Notes: generated from the sequence alone by a model not told the origin. A stretch of 30,315 nucleotides of DNA from Anaerolineales bacterium (GCA_020847355.1 JADLCG010000234.1:1-30315); one strand, 5' to 3'. Numbered from the stretch's first letter, positions 17,085-24,812 are shown. Numbers and translations: made by a program.

Positions 17085-18674
17085 TTATTCCTGCCAGACC
17101 CACTCTCCGCCAAGCATGGTTGCCGAAGAATGCAAAGCGAGTATGGCGTTGGGGTCTATCGTAAATATATCTTCATCCAAAACGATTAAATCGGCAAGGT
17201 AATTTTCCGCCAATTTGCCGAGGCGGCTTTCCGCATTGGCGGCGTAGGCGGCGCCTACGGTGTAGGCGGATAATGCTTGAGCTAAAGAAATTTTCTGTTC
17301 GGGGTACCAGCCCTCGGCGGAGGGAGAGCCGTCTGCGCGTCTGCGAGTCACTGCGGCGTGCAATCCTAAAAATGGATTGGGCGATTCAACGGGCGCGTCT
17401 GATCCAAAGGCGAGCGTAGCGCCATGCTTCAATTGATTCTGCCAAGCGTAGGCGAGCGCGGAGCGTTCTCCCCAAAAGCGATCGGCGGCGAGCATATCGG
17501 AGACGGCGTGAATCGGTTGCATGGAGGCGACCACATTCAATTGCGCGAGGCGCGGCGCGTCATCGGGATGCAGGATTTGCACATGCTCAATGCGATGGCG
17601 TAAATGCGGCAAACCATTTTCGGTTTCATAGTCGCGGAGTTGTGCGTAGGCGTTGAGAACTTCGTGATTGGCGCGATCGCCAATGGCATGAACGGTCATG
17701 CTTAAGCCCACGTCTGCGGCCTTGCGCGCATATTCAAAAAGTTCTTCGCCATCCATATTGAGAATGCCTTTGTTATTGGGTTCGTCTGCATAGGGTTGAA
17801 ACATCGCGGCAGTGTGCGGACCCAACGCGCCATCCATAAAGGCTTTGACGGAGCCGATCCACAGCCATTGATCGCCGAAGCCCGTGCGTAAGCCTAAATC
17901 ATTAGCTTGCTCCACGCTTTCAACGGGGATGTTTTTATTCACGCGCAATTTTAATTTGTTCTTTGCATGTAAAGATTGCAGAGCCATAAAAGAATCGCGG
18001 CGGTCAAAATCATGGATGCCGGTCAAGCCCATCTTCCATAAAATGGGTTGCGCTTTTTCAATCGCGCTTTCAATATCTTGCGCGGTGGCGGCTGGAAGAA
18101 CAGCCGAGATCAAGCGCATGGCGGTCTCTAACAAAATGCCGGTGGCGTTGCCGTTTGCATCGCGTTGGATCGCTCCGTTTTTTGGATCGGGCGTTTGGTT
18201 GACGATGTTTGCAGATTTCAACGCGGCAGAATTAACCCAGCCTGCATGAAGCGACTTGGCGGTGAGATAGACCGGGTTATTTGGCGCCAGCGCATCCAAC
18301 TCGCCGAGGGTGGGCCAGCCAGCGTTATCAGTCCACTCGTTTTGATTCCAGCCGTGACCTAAAACCCATTCTCCCGGCTTTGAGTTTTTCACTCGCTCAG
18401 CGACTCGCTGTAAACATTCCGCTTTTGTTTTGGTTTCACAGTCAATTTTGGTCAGCCCGAGCGCATAATGTTGGATGTGGATATGAGCGTCGGTGAGACC
18501 GGGCAAAATGGTTTTGCCTTGCATATCTTGTTTTTCTATTTTGCCATGGGCAATGCTTTCTAACTTTTCTTTCTCCCCCACCGCAAGGATTCTTTCTCTG
18601 GCAATTAAAATTGCAGAGGCTTGCGGATTTTTTTCATCAAACGTGTGAATGTTGGCGTTGTAAAGTAGTTTCAT
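17085..18674 (-). CDS. Metal-dependent amidohydrolase, YtcJ-like (Amidohydrolase_3)
   Basis: 529-residue TIM-barrel hydrolase. The N-terminal beta-sandwich precedes the metal motif GLTDAHIHIQHY (H64, H66). Further family signatures are HGWNQNEW, the AFMDGALGPHTAAM loop, HAIGDRANHEVLNAY, LRHRIEHVQI and FGSDAPVESPNP. YtcJ-type enzymes hydrolyse amide bonds in varied N-acyl or cyclic substrates; the substrate cannot be predicted. The ATG at 18674 is chosen because AAGG lies six bases upstream. The earlier in-frame ATG at 18698 falls inside the parB terminator stem. The gene is squeezed between that terminator and a kinase gene, leaving no room for an ordinary promoter (see findings). Confidence 0.88.
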   Translation of the reverse strand: MKLLYNANIHTFDEKNPQASAILIARERILAVGEKEKLESIAHGKIEKQDMQGKTILPGLTDAHIHIQHYALGLTKIDCETKTKAECLQRVAERVKNSKPGEWVLGHGWNQNEWTDNAGWPTLGELDALAPNNPVYLTAKSLHAGWVNSAALKSANIVNQTPDPKNGAIQRDANGNATGILLETAMRLISAVLPAATAQDIESAIEKAQPILWKMGLTGIHDFDRRDSFMALQSLHAKNKLKLRVNKNIPVESVEQANDLGLRTGFGDQWLWIGSVKAFMDGALGPHTAAMFQPYADEPNNKGILNMDGEELFEYARKAADVGLSMTVHAIGDRANHEVLNAYAQLRDYETENGLPHLRHRIEHVQILHPDDAPRLAQLNVVASMQPIHAVSDMLAADRFWGERSALAYAWQNQLKHGATLAFGSDAPVESPNPFLGLHAAVTRRRADGSPSAEGWYPEQKISLAQALSAYTVGAAYAANAESRLGKLAENYLADLIVLDEDIFTIDPNAILALHSSATMLGGEWVWQE

Positions 18675-18683
18675 AATCATCCT

Positions 18684-18716
18684 TAAAAAAAGAGACATGG
18701 CGGCGCCATGTCTCTT
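18684..18716 (-). terminator. Intrinsic terminator after parB
   Basis: On the minus strand, five bases after the parB stop, an 11-bp perfect stem (18691-18701 with 18705-18715; AGAGACATGGC / GCCATGTCTCT) with a three-base loop is followed by a run of at least six T. It directly abuts the ribosome binding site of the amidohydrolase gene. Confidence 0.92.
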
Positions 18717-18720
18717 GAAG

Positions 18721-19596
18721 TTAGGTCAATTTATCTAACAAAGAATCTAACTCTTCATTTGAGTAGTAATAAATGGTAAGCGTTCCGCCGTTTTTGCTAT
18801 GCTTCAAAGCGACTTTCGTCCCCAAGCTTTTTTGCAGTCTCTTTTCCACGTCGCCAATATCAGCGCTGCGAAAGGGTTTCTTTGCTTTGACTGGCAGTGG
18901 TCTCACCCCCGAAAGTTTTCGCACCAATTCTTCGGTTTGACGAACGCTCAGCGAAAGATTCATAACCGTTTGCAAAGCGGAAGATTGCGCCTTTTGCGTA
19001 GATAAAGCCAATAAAGCCCGCGCATGGCCTTCGGTGACTTTTCCATCTACTAGCGCTTGTTTCACTACATCTGCCAGCCCAAGCAAACGCAAGGTATTGG
19101 TCACTGCCACGCGGCTCTTCCCCACGTGCTTGGCGACCATCTCGTGCGAGAGGCTGAAATCCTGCACCAGATGATGATACGCTTCGGCTTCTTCCAGCGC
19201 GTTCAAATCGGCGCGTTGGACGTTTTCGATCAAAGCGATTTCCAGCAATTCTTGATTATTCGCTTCGCGCAGAATTACGGGAACCGTTTTCAGTCCGGCG
19301 CGTTGCGAGGCTTGTAAACGTCTTTCGCCGGCGATTAAAGTAAATGTGCCGTCGCCCTTGGGCAAAACAATCAAAGGTTGAATCACGCCATGCTCGCGGA
19401 TCGAAGCGGCTAATTCGTTGAGTTGTTCTTCTTTGAACGTCAAACGCGGTTGGCTGGGGTTGCGTTGAATTAATTCCACAGCCACTTGTTGCACACCCGA
19501 GCCGCCGCCGCTGACAAAGCCCGAAGGCGGCACGGCAGTTTTCCCGCCCGGGATTAATGCGTCTAACCCTTTACCTAAACCTTTTCGTTGAGCCAT
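18721..19596 (-). CDS. parB: Chromosome-partitioning protein ParB
   Basis: CTP-dependent DNA clamp that loads at parS sites and works with ParA in chromosome segregation. 291 residues. The basic N-terminus (RKGLGKGLDALIP) is the ParA-contacting segment of Spo0J/ParB. The CTPase/ParB-N domain (about 35-125) contains NPSQPR (46-51), the GERR motif (90-93) and IALIENVQRADLNALEEAEAY (119-140). The helix-turn-helix is around 150-175 (MVAKHVGKSRVAVTNTLRLL), and a C-terminal dimerisation domain follows a short linker. AAGGAG precedes the ATG. It lies 96 bases downstream of parA, separated by a palindromic element. I did not find the consensus parS palindrome in the window by eye. Confidence 0.95.
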   Translation of the reverse strand: MAQRKGLGKGLDALIPGGKTAVPPSGFVSGGGSGVQQVAVELIQRNPSQPRLTFKEEQLNELAASIREHGVIQPLIVLPKGDGTFTLIAGERRLQASQRAGLKTVPVILREANNQELLEIALIENVQRADLNALEEAEAYHHLVQDFSLSHEMVAKHVGKSRVAVTNTLRLLGLADVVKQALVDGKVTEGHARALLALSTQKAQSSALQTVMNLSLSVRQTEELVRKLSGVRPLPVKAKKPFRSADIGDVEKRLQKSLGTKVALKHSKNGGTLTIYYYSNEELDSLLDKLT

Positions 19597-19616
19597 GCTT
19601 ACTCCTTGTCCATTGA

Positions 19617-19681
19617 ACCGCGAAGTTCGCCAAGAGCGCGAAGAGCCTTTTAAATCTTTGCGAACTTCGCATTCTTAGCGG
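19617..19681. repeat. Palindromic element between parA and parB
   Basis: The 96-base gap contains GCGAAGTTCGC (19620-19630) and its exact reverse complement GCGAACTTCGC (19660-19670), 29 bases apart. The outer ends also match (ACCG at 19617-19620 and CGGT at 19678-19681). The wording (ACCGCgAAG...CGCgAAG) resembles dispersed intergenic palindromes that I recall from Anaerolineae genomes. It could fold into a stem-loop in the parA-parB mRNA. Confidence 0.6.
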
Positions 19682-19692
19682 TAAAAATATCT

Positions 19693-20463
19693 CTATTGTT
19701 TATCGCCTTTTAACAATTCTTTTGCCAAAGCCTCATACGCCAATGCCCCAACCGAAGTGGGCGCATATTCCGAAATGGGCAGTCCATACGAAGGCGCTTC
19801 TGCCAAGCGAATGCTACGCGGAATGACGCTCTTGAACACAAGGTTCGGAAAATGCCGATTAACTTCATCCACCACATCGGTAGAAAGATTCGTGCGGTTG
19901 TCAAACATGGTCAAGACCACGCCGCGCACATGCAATTCAGGGAACAAGGCCGATTTCACGCGCTCAATCGTTTGCGTTAGTTGACCTAAACCTTCCAAAG
20001 CCAAATATTCGCATTGCACCGGCACGATCACGCCATCCATCGCCGCCATCAAACCGTTGACGGTCAACAAACCCAGCGAAGGCGGGCAATCAATCAGCAC
20101 ATAATCATACCGATTGGCAATTGATAAAATCGCTTTGCGCAATCTGGATTCGCGGGCAAGTTCATCCACCAGTTCCACTTCTGCGCCTGCCAGCGATGGC
20201 GAAGAAGGCAGTAAAGATAATTTCAATCTTTCATTCAACAGCACATACGGGAAAATATTCGGCTCGCCTAATAAGGCTTCATACGTTCCGCCGGCTACGG
20301 TTAATTTATCTACGCCTACGCAAGATGTGGCATTGGCTTGCGGGTCTAAATCCACCACCAAAACATTTTTACCCAAGCGCGCCAAATACGCCGCAAGGTT
20401 GATGGTGGATGTTGTTTTTCCAACGCCGCCTTTTTGATTCACTAACGTATAAATCTTCGTCAC
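19693..20463 (-). CDS. parA: Chromosome-partitioning ATPase ParA (Soj)
   Basis: 256-residue Walker-type ATPase that binds DNA non-specifically when ATP-bound and moves ParB-parS complexes. The deviant Walker A is KGGVGKTTS (residues 11-19), followed by VVDLDPQANATSCVG, Walker B YVLIDCPPSLGLLTVNGL and a C-terminal EAPSYGLPISEYAP signature; all are typical of chromosomal ParA/Soj. I place the start at GTG 20463: GGAGG lies exactly seven bases upstream and the GTG overlaps the stop of the kinase gene as GTGA. The alternative TTG at 20484 adds seven residues with no better site. Translation is therefore coupled to the PfkB-type kinase upstream. Confidence 0.95.
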   Translation of the reverse strand: MTKIYTLVNQKGGVGKTTSTINLAAYLARLGKNVLVVDLDPQANATSCVGVDKLTVAGGTYEALLGEPNIFPYVLLNERLKLSLLPSSPSLAGAEVELVDELARESRLRKAILSIANRYDYVLIDCPPSLGLLTVNGLMAAMDGVIVPVQCEYLALEGLGQLTQTIERVKSALFPELHVRGVVLTMFDNRTNLSTDVVDEVNRHFPNLVFKSVIPRSIRLAEAPSYGLPISEYAPTSVGALAYEALAKELLKGDKQ

Positions 20464-21311
20464 CACAAAACCTCCATCATGCAACTTTCAATTTCTTTTT
20501 GAGTCGGAATGCCATTCAAGCCAACGCGCGTCACCGAATGCGCCGCCAAATGCGTCGCAAAGCGTGCCGCTTCCCAAGGGTCTTTTGTTTGTAGCAAGCG
20601 GACAAAAAGAGCGGCCGCAAAAATATCGCCCGCGCCAGTCGCATCCACTTCTTCAACAAGCGGGGCGCGAAAACTTCGGCGATCTCCGTTCCAATATAAA
20701 ACTGAACCTAGTTCTCCTTCTGTGAGACAAAGCAGTTTGGTTTGATGCGCCATTGATTCGACAAGTTCCAAATCACGCTTGACGTCTTCCACGCTCATTA
20801 CCACGCACCCTACTTGACCGAGAACCTGCTCGCTGTTTTCCCAAGCGCTCGCCTGCACCTGACCATTTTCGTCCCAAGTCCGCATCCAGCCTTGCGGCGT
20901 GACGCCGAGCCAAGAATTGGGAAATTGTTTTGCCAAATCTGGATCAACTTCTTGAGCAATTGGCGCGAGATGTACGATAGGGGCATTTCGCCAAACTGGC
21001 GGAACATGTTCAAAATTTATTTTTTCAGCTTGATGAAACAGCGTTTGCTTCCTGCCGTTTTCTGTTTTCACATTTTCAAAGGTTGTGCTAAATTCAGCGG
21101 GGATATTGACAATTTGAATCCCAGCTAACGCTTCCGCAGGCGCATCGTTTGCAAATGAAGTGATGATGCCCACTTGCATTCCCAATGCACGCGCGGTCAA
21201 CGCTGAATATGCGACTGAACCGCCTAATTGCTTTCCATGCGGCGTAAGGTCCACCGCCACATGCCCAATCGCAAGATAATCTATCGGCTGAAGGGTTGCA
21301 GGCTCAGACAT
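20460..21311 (-). CDS. PfkB-family carbohydrate/nucleoside kinase
   Basis: Ribokinase-fold kinase of 283 residues from the ATG at 21311. It has GGSVAYSALTARALGMQVGIITSFA (the N-terminal family signature) and the C-terminal catalytic DATGAGDIFAAALF with the anion hole GAGD (226-229; catalytic base D229). The residues between are short and specificity is not apparent: ribokinase-, fructokinase- or adenosine-kinase-like are all possible. The frame is open for another 30 codons upstream, but that extension is basic, low in family similarity, and contains the TATAAT that probably drives the gene. No Shine-Dalgarno precedes the ATG; the -10 box is six bases upstream, which suggests a leaderless mRNA. 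Its stop overlaps parA. Confidence 0.85.
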   Translation of the reverse strand: MSEPATLQPIDYLAIGHVAVDLTPHGKQLGGSVAYSALTARALGMQVGIITSFANDAPAEALAGIQIVNIPAEFSTTFENVKTENGRKQTLFHQAEKINFEHVPPVWRNAPIVHLAPIAQEVDPDLAKQFPNSWLGVTPQGWMRTWDENGQVQASAWENSEQVLGQVGCVVMSVEDVKRDLELVESMAHQTKLLCLTEGELGSVLYWNGDRRSFRAPLVEEVDATGAGDIFAAALFVRLLQTKDPWEAARFATHLAAHSVTRVGLNGIPTQKEIESCMMEVLW

Positions 21312-21317
21312 AAAAGA

Positions 21318-21323
21318 ATTATA
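21318..21323 (-). promoter_or_regulatory. Candidate -10 box for pfkB-parA-parB, implying a leaderless transcript
   Basis: Minus-strand TATAAT is separated from the kinase ATG by six bases (TCTTTT). Transcription would then start at or next to the A of ATG. No Shine-Dalgarno is present, which agrees. The -35 is poor (CTGGCA about 20 bases upstream). Confidence 0.45.
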
Positions 21324-21437
21324 AACGCGATTCACGGCGCTTATGCCAGCCTCTTTGTATCGGGAGCGTCTAAAAGAATGGGCTAAAGCGCCTTTCACCA
21401 CAGAGAACGCCGCGACCGCAGAGATTTAGTTCTCCCT

Positions 21438-21479
21438 GCTCAAGCCGCCGTCCTCGGCGGCGGGGACGCCGCCTTGAGC
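21438..21479. repeat. GC-rich intergenic palindrome
   Basis: Outer arms GCTCAAG (21438-21444) and CTTGAGC (21473-21479) enclose an inner hairpin CCGCCG-TCCT-CGGCGG (21445-21460). Part of a cluster of unrelated palindromes filling the gap between jag and pfkB; REP-like in character. Confidence 0.65.
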
Positions 21480-21489
21480 GATGGGAAGC

Positions 21490-21508
21490 GTCAGGCTAAA
21501 AGCCTGAC
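21490..21508. repeat. Short perfect hairpin repeat (GTCAGGCT-AAA-AGCCTGAC)
   Basis: An 8-bp perfect stem with a three-base loop, followed by CTACGGTC. Its wording resembles dispersed REP-like units of Chloroflexota genomes, but copy number cannot be judged from one window. Confidence 0.6.
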
Positions 21509-21530
21509 CTACGGTCTTACGCCTAAAAAA

Positions 21531-21583
21531 CGATAGACCATAAACTCAGCGTCTATGGTCTATTATCTATTGATTATCTATCG
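21531..21583. repeat. AT-rich nested palindrome
   Basis: ATAGACCATA (21533-21542) pairs perfectly with TATGGTCTAT (21554-21563) over an 11-base loop. CGATAG (21531-21536) can alternatively pair with CTATCG (21578-21583). It ends seven bases before the jag stop, so on the minus strand it is the first structure after that gene, but it has no U-run and is not a standard terminator. Confidence 0.6.
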
Positions 21584-21589
21584 TTCAAT

Positions 21590-22414
21590 TTATTCTTTGG
21601 GCAAGATCACTACTTTGCGGTAAGGTTCATCGCCGGAGCTTTCGGTCATTACGGCTGGGTCGCCGCGCAATTCGATGTGTATCACCCGACGTTCGCCGGA
21701 AGGCATGGGTTCCATCGTCACCTTTTTGCCGGTGCGCGTCACTTGATCTGCCATGCGGCGCGCCAATTGACGGATTTGCTTTTCGCGGCGGGCGCGATAG
21801 CCTTCCACGTCAATAGTTAGTTGAATCCATTGCTGGGTTTCTTTGCCCACGATCAAAGACGCAACGTGTTGAAAGGCATTGAGCGTTTCGGCGTGTCTGC
21901 CGATCAGCGCGCTCAAATCTTCGCCGCGCACATCTACAAGAATGTTGTGGCGGTCTTCTTGATTACTTTCGTCAAAGTGCGCGGAAACTTGCGCTTGCAA
22001 GCCGAGATGGTGAATTAACTTTGAAACTACTTCTTCGGTTGTATTGAGAAGCGGGTCGTTGAGTTCGTCGATTCTGCGGGTTGGGGCGGCAGGTTTTTCT
22101 TCCGCTTTCTTTTCTTGGCGGGGCGCTTTTGGTTCGCGCGGTTTTTTAGGTTCGCGCGCTTTGGGTTTAGATTCTGCTTTCGGAGCAGGAGCAGGCTGGG
22201 GCGCGGCTGGGGCGGGTTCTTCCATCCCGGGCGGCGGGTTGACGGTGAGACGCACGCGCACTTGGCGTCCGCCTAATCCAAACAAGCCTTTGCTACCAGA
22301 ATCTAACACTTCCACTGAAACGGCGTCGGCGGTTAAGCCGAGTTGCGCGAGACCTTGTTCAAGAGCCTCTTCAACGGTTGGAGCGATGATTTCAAGCGTG
22401 GTGCGCTCGTTCAT
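21590..22414 (-). CDS. jag: Jag/KhpB RNA-binding protein (Jag-N, KH, R3H)
   Basis: 274-residue SpoIIIJ-associated protein, an RNA-binding partner of KhpA in other bacteria, linked to cell division and envelope control. Domains in order: Jag_N (1-58; TVEEALEQGLAQLGL, GSKGLFGLGGRQVRV), a long Pro/Ala/Lys-rich disordered linker (about 60-115), a KH domain (about 145-195; RGEDLSALIGRHAETLNAFQ) and R3H (about 200-265; YRARREKQIRQLARRMADQV ... MPSGERRVIHIEL). All core motifs are present. GGGAGG precedes the ATG. It follows yidC by nine bases, the usual jag-yidC pairing, and is the last gene before the palindrome-filled gap. Confidence 0.93.
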   Translation of the reverse strand: MNERTTLEIIAPTVEEALEQGLAQLGLTADAVSVEVLDSGSKGLFGLGGRQVRVRLTVNPPPGMEEPAPAAPQPAPAPKAESKPKAREPKKPREPKAPRQEKKAEEKPAAPTRRIDELNDPLLNTTEEVVSKLIHHLGLQAQVSAHFDESNQEDRHNILVDVRGEDLSALIGRHAETLNAFQHVASLIVGKETQQWIQLTIDVEGYRARREKQIRQLARRMADQVTRTGKKVTMEPMPSGERRVIHIELRGDPAVMTESSGDEPYRKVVILPKE

Positions 22415-22423
22415 GGAGCCTCC

Positions 22424-23344
22424 CTATTTCTTTACAGGTTTGTTGTTGTTTTTTGATCCGCCGGGCATCAGGTTGCGCCAGTCGGCTTTGCCTTGCATCA
22501 TGGCTTGAATGATAGCAAGAATATTGCTGGTGAGCAAGTATAGCGAGAAGCCGGAAGAATATGCCGAAGCCATCATAATCATCATGATCGGCATGGTGAA
22601 GCTCATGGATTTGGACATCTGCGCGCTTTGATCGTTGGGGTTGGCGCTGGGCGGCGTGGAAAGCCGAATTTGAAAGAAGGATGTGATGCCGACTAACACG
22701 ACTAAAATCGGGATGCTAAACCCAAGCACGGAGGTAAATTCCGGGCGGCCTAAATCCATCCATAAAAATTTGCTGTTGAGCGGCACAATGGAGGAGACGC
22801 TCAAGATCGGCAAGAATTTTTGGGGCCAGGCGTAAACGCTACGCGCCAATTCCAGCATGGAGAGCGGCGTAACTGCCAGCGTACGGTTGAGGGCTTGGAT
22901 CAACGCGAACCACAGCGGCAGTTGAATCAGCATCGGCAAGCAGGAAGCGAACGGGCTAATGCCGCGATCTGAATAAATCCGCATTTGTTCTTGGGCGAGT
23001 TTCTCGCGGTCTTTGGCGTATTTCTTTTGAATATCCTGCCATTCTTTATCGTTTTGCAATTCTTGCATGGCTTGCGCGCTTTTTAGTTGCTGGGCATTGA
23101 GGGGCCAGGTCGCCACGCGAATCAAAACGGTGAAGATCACGATCGTCCAGCCGAAGGCATTTTCTCCGTGACCTAAGAGGGCATAAATCCATAAAAGGAG
23201 GTTTACGAAGATGGCGATGAACGCATTCCAATTGAGGACGATGTACGCCAACACGGCGATAATTAAAATGGTTTTGAAAGCGCTATTCGCCGAGCCAGCC
23301 GGAAGTTGGGGTTGAGCGGTTGAAGCTTGTTTTGAGTTATTCAT
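22424..23344 (-). CDS. yidC: Membrane protein insertase YidC/Oxa1
   Basis: Inserts and folds membrane proteins, alone or with Sec. 306 residues; the short form without the large periplasmic P1 domain of Gram-negative YidC. A first membrane segment lies at about 25-55. The conserved core starts at AFGWTIVIFTVLIRVATWPL with groove arginine R76, followed by the cytoplasmic helical hairpin (about 85-125) and GISPFASCLPMLIQLPLWFALIQAL. Two to three more membrane helices follow to about residue 290. The C-terminus is short and basic (GGSKNNNKPVKK). AAGGAG lies about 12 bases upstream of the ATG. It sits between the lipoprotein gene and jag. Confidence 0.94.
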   Translation of the reverse strand: MNNSKQASTAQPQLPAGSANSAFKTILIIAVLAYIVLNWNAFIAIFVNLLLWIYALLGHGENAFGWTIVIFTVLIRVATWPLNAQQLKSAQAMQELQNDKEWQDIQKKYAKDREKLAQEQMRIYSDRGISPFASCLPMLIQLPLWFALIQALNRTLAVTPLSMLELARSVYAWPQKFLPILSVSSIVPLNSKFLWMDLGRPEFTSVLGFSIPILVVLVGITSFFQIRLSTPPSANPNDQSAQMSKSMSFTMPIMMIMMASAYSSGFSLYLLTSNILAIIQAMMQGKADWRNLMPGGSKNNNKPVKK

Positions 23345-23362
23345 TCGTCAGCAGACTCCTTG

Positions 23363-24448
23363 CTATTTCTCTGGGGTGAAGGTCCAGGCTTGTTTCCCGT
23401 CCGCATCATAAGCGGCTAATAAAAATTTCGCTTTATATGGCGCCACGAGAATGAGATCGCCAGCCGCGACTGGCGTGGTGTAAATTGTAGCTTTGGGAGA
23501 ATCGCTATCCACTACTTTGTTCCAGACGATTTTCGCGTCTTTATCTAAGGCGAAGAAAGCGCCCGCTTCAGACGCAACGTAGATTTGGTCGCCCACTACC
23601 AGCGGACTCGCCACGATGGGACCGTCTGGTTTCACCGCGTCCCAATTTTGTTTGCCGCCAATCAAATCAAAGGAATAGACGTTGCCATCCAGATCGGCGT
23701 AATATAAAACGCTTCCGTCCAAAACTGGCGTTCCCCAAACCCAATTGGTTGCGCCCGCTAAAACGCTTTGTCCGCCGGTGGCGCTGATAAATTCCACGTT
23801 GGATGCAAATGAGCCGACGTAAACGCCGCCTTCGGCAACCGCCGGGCTACTCGGAATTGCCGCGCCTAAATCTACCGTAGCGACAACTTGATTCGTGGAA
23901 GCGTCCAGAATGTGGAGTTGATGATCGAGCGAGGCGATGTAAATCAGATGATCGTCAATCACTGGGGCAGACCAAAGCGCGCCGCCCAATTCAATCGGAT
24001 CGGCGACGGGTTTGCCGTCCATATCTAAAATATAAACAAAGCCGTCTGTATTGGGGGCGTAAATTTTATCGTTCACCACCAACGGCGAAGCGATCCATTT
24101 AGATTTCGCGCCGAGGAAAGGCTCTGCCCAAGTCTCTTTGCCGGTTTCTGGGTTGAGGCTGACAAAGGCGTTGTTCGTGCCTTCGCTTCCAATCAGCAAT
24201 TGTCCGTTCGCTAAAACGGGCGTGGCAAAATAGACGTGTTTGCCGTCGGCGCTTTCCGGGTAACGCCAAACTTCTTTATGGGTTTTCAAATCCACCGCGT
24301 AAATAAAAGAGCCGGTGGTTAGGTAGGCGCGTTCTGCATCTGCCGCCAAGCCGGGCCAGGTATTAACGGCGGTCTTGCCGGAACAAGCGCTTAACACAAA
24401 AGCGCCGAGCGTGAGCAAAGCGATTAAAGATATTTTTTTGATGTTCAA
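23363..24448 (-). CDS. Lipoprotein with PQQ-type beta-propeller (BamB-like fold)
   Basis: 361-residue secreted lipoprotein. The N-terminus is a lipoprotein signal peptide with lipobox LSAC (lipidated C22). The rest consists of about seven beta-propeller blades of the PQQ/quinoprotein-like type, with repeated patterns such as GNVYSFDLIGGKQNW, VVGDQIYVASEAGAFFALD and GTNNAFVSLNPETGKETW. BamB of the outer-membrane BAM complex has this fold, but nothing else here points to an outer membrane, so it is better described as a BamB-like scaffold. The start is TTG at 24448 with AGGAG ten bases upstream; no in-frame ATG fits better. It lies between yidD and yidC, 18 bases before yidC, so a role near the insertase is possible (inference). 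Confidence 0.85.
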   Translation of the reverse strand: MNIKKISLIALLTLGAFVLSACSGKTAVNTWPGLAADAERAYLTTGSFIYAVDLKTHKEVWRYPESADGKHVYFATPVLANGQLLIGSEGTNNAFVSLNPETGKETWAEPFLGAKSKWIASPLVVNDKIYAPNTDGFVYILDMDGKPVADPIELGGALWSAPVIDDHLIYIASLDHQLHILDASTNQVVATVDLGAAIPSSPAVAEGGVYVGSFASNVEFISATGGQSVLAGATNWVWGTPVLDGSVLYYADLDGNVYSFDLIGGKQNWDAVKPDGPIVASPLVVGDQIYVASEAGAFFALDKDAKIVWNKVVDSDSPKATIYTTPVAAGDLILVAPYKAKFLLAAYDADGKQAWTFTPEK

Positions 24449-24515
24449 ATTGGATGTACTCCTAGCTAAGACAACAAAGCAAGCTTGTTGTGAAATGTTG
24501 AAGCGTAAACGTAAA

Positions 24516-24812
24516 TTATGGGACCGGGTCGTACCCGCCCGGGTTGAAAGGGTTGCAACGAAAGATGCGCCAAATTGCCATCAGCGAACCTTTGAGCGCG
24601 CCGTATTTATAAATAGCTTGATAACCATAATGAGAACAGGAGGGGTAAAAGCGACAGGTATTCGCGGGTAAACCGGGGGAGATTATTTTTTGATAAAGCC
24701 GAATGACCGCCAGCAAGAGAATGCGCGGCGCGTTCCAAATTGTGCGCGGCAAGTCGCGCAGGCGCGGCTCGTTTGGATATTCATGTAAATGGAATTCTTC
24801 TTCAGGATCCAT
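24516..24812 (-). CDS. yidD: Membrane protein insertion efficiency factor YidD
   Basis: 98 residues; assists YidC-dependent insertion in characterised bacteria. The diagnostic core is AVIRLYQKIISPGLPANTCRFYPSCSHYGYQAI (about 35-67), with Cys53 and Cys59, followed by W.I.RCNPFNPGGYDPVP at the C-terminus. The N-terminal 25 residues are acidic and longer than in many homologues. The start overlaps the rnpA stop by 11 bases and has no Shine-Dalgarno, so translation is probably coupled to rnpA. Confidence 0.93.
   Translation of the reverse strand: MDPEEEFHLHEYPNEPRLRDLPRTIWNAPRILLLAVIRLYQKIISPGLPANTCRFYPSCSHYGYQAIYKYGALKGSLMAIWRIFRCNPFNPGGYDPVP

Noticed and set aside
18675..18698. Upstream ATG for the amidohydrolase at 18698
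   Set aside because: It lies inside the parB terminator stem and has no ribosome site; the ATG at 18674 has AAGG six bases upstream.
22044..22508. A 154-codon plus-strand frame opposite jag
   Set aside because: Gly/Ala/Ser-rich composition is the mirror of the Pro/Ala/Lys linker of Jag. No independent support.
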